A stretch of 45,387 bases of DNA from Mycolicibacterium peregrinum (GTDB lineage Bacteria; Actinomycetota; Actinomycetes; Mycobacteriales; Mycobacteriaceae), in assembly GCF_001665625.1 (NCBI RefSeq), contig NZ_LZSY01000078.1:1-45387 (forward strand). Direction: 5' to 3'. Position 1 is the first letter of the stretch; the number at the start of each line of letters is the position of its first letter. The notes under the pieces were generated by a model. It was not told where the DNA came from and ran no database searches. It saw only the letters and a list, made by a program, of their open reading frames with translations. A program made the position numbers and the translations under genes. This document shows positions 45,125 to 45,387 of the stretch, in pieces.

Positions 45125-45387
45125 AATGGCCGGCCCGGTCGCTGAGACGGCGCGCCGGTGCCAGTCGTGCGGCAGCGACCTGCGGCCGCGGGCTCGCTTC
45201 TGCGACATGTGCGGGAGCGCGGTCGGTGAGCGGACGACAACCAGCGAACGCAAGCAGGTCACCGTGCTCTTCGCTGACGTCGTCGGCTCGATGAAACTCG
45301 CCGCCGCGGTCGATACCGAGCGACTTCGCGAAATCATGAACGAGTTGTTCAACCGGGCCGCGGTAGCGCTGCACCACCACCGGTCTC
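45125..45387 (+). CDS. Class III adenylate cyclase with zinc ribbon, 5' part
   Basis: Partial: 87 residues run off the window. A zinc ribbon (C12, C15, C26, C29: CQSCG...CDMCG) is followed by the cyclase start RKQVTVLFADVVGSMKLAAAVDTERLREIMNELF, with the first metal-binding Asp at 51. This architecture normally continues into a cyclase plus a large AAA ATPase/TPR part. ATG 45125. TTGACG at 45102-45107 may be a -35. Confidence 0.85.

Overview
The window looks like the chromosome of a rapidly growing mycobacterium (Mycobacterium/Mycolicibacterium). The grounds are high GC, many GTG starts, 4-bp ATGA/GTGA gene overlaps, many starts placed 6-7 nt after a TAnnnT -10 (leaderless transcripts), and gene order matching the M. 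tuberculosis mce1 locus (Rv0165c-Rv0178) and the sigG-Rv0183-Rv0184-Rv0185 block. The region between those two blocks is expanded with accessory genes. Species cannot be named from the sequence alone.

Layout. 1-400: no convincing gene; a symmetric 270-bp structure with 24-bp inverted ends and a central 39-bp palindrome. 401-16022: the mce1 locus, with a divergent GntR repressor (mce1R), fadD5, two YrbE permeases, MceA-F, and four Mce-associated genes. Together they encode a cell-envelope lipid importer plus an acyl-CoA ligase. 16039-22554: a DUF1275 membrane protein, an unknown protein, a membrane-anchored beta-propeller protein, a fructosamine kinase and a secreted PE-PPE-domain protein with a Lys-rich HBHA-like tail. 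22558-25610: ABM monooxygenase, MarR, TetR and a carotenoid-cleavage-type oxygenase, with readable operators. 25614-29304: an acyltransferase-3/SGNH protein, a lipoprotein RNase of the RNase Sa type with an overlapping barstar gene, and a degenerate cyclase domain. 29309-31488: a secreted NAGPA-type protein and a GDT1-type Mn exporter preceded by a yybP-ykoY (Mn) riboswitch. 31489-34706: a compact AraC-VOC-UvrA2 operon. 34734-39201: PQQ-type lipoprotein, pirin, SDR, DUF1232 and an NDMA-type alcohol dehydrogenase, with two strong hairpin terminators. 39283-40953: three copies of a ~57-bp palindromic element interleaved with a PhnB-like gene and a DUF559 endonuclease-like gene. 40958-45387: sigG, monoglyceride lipase, a lipoprotein hydrolase-like protein, DUF2786, a zinc metallohydrolase and the start of a class III cyclase.

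The observations most worth following are the palindromic element family beside the DUF559 gene, the lipid-anchored RNase/barstar pair, the Mn riboswitch with a clear competing hairpin, the TetR operator built across the tetR stop, a promoter and the oxygenase start, and the symmetric element at the left end. All functional statements are read from sequence and remembered family features; no database search was run.
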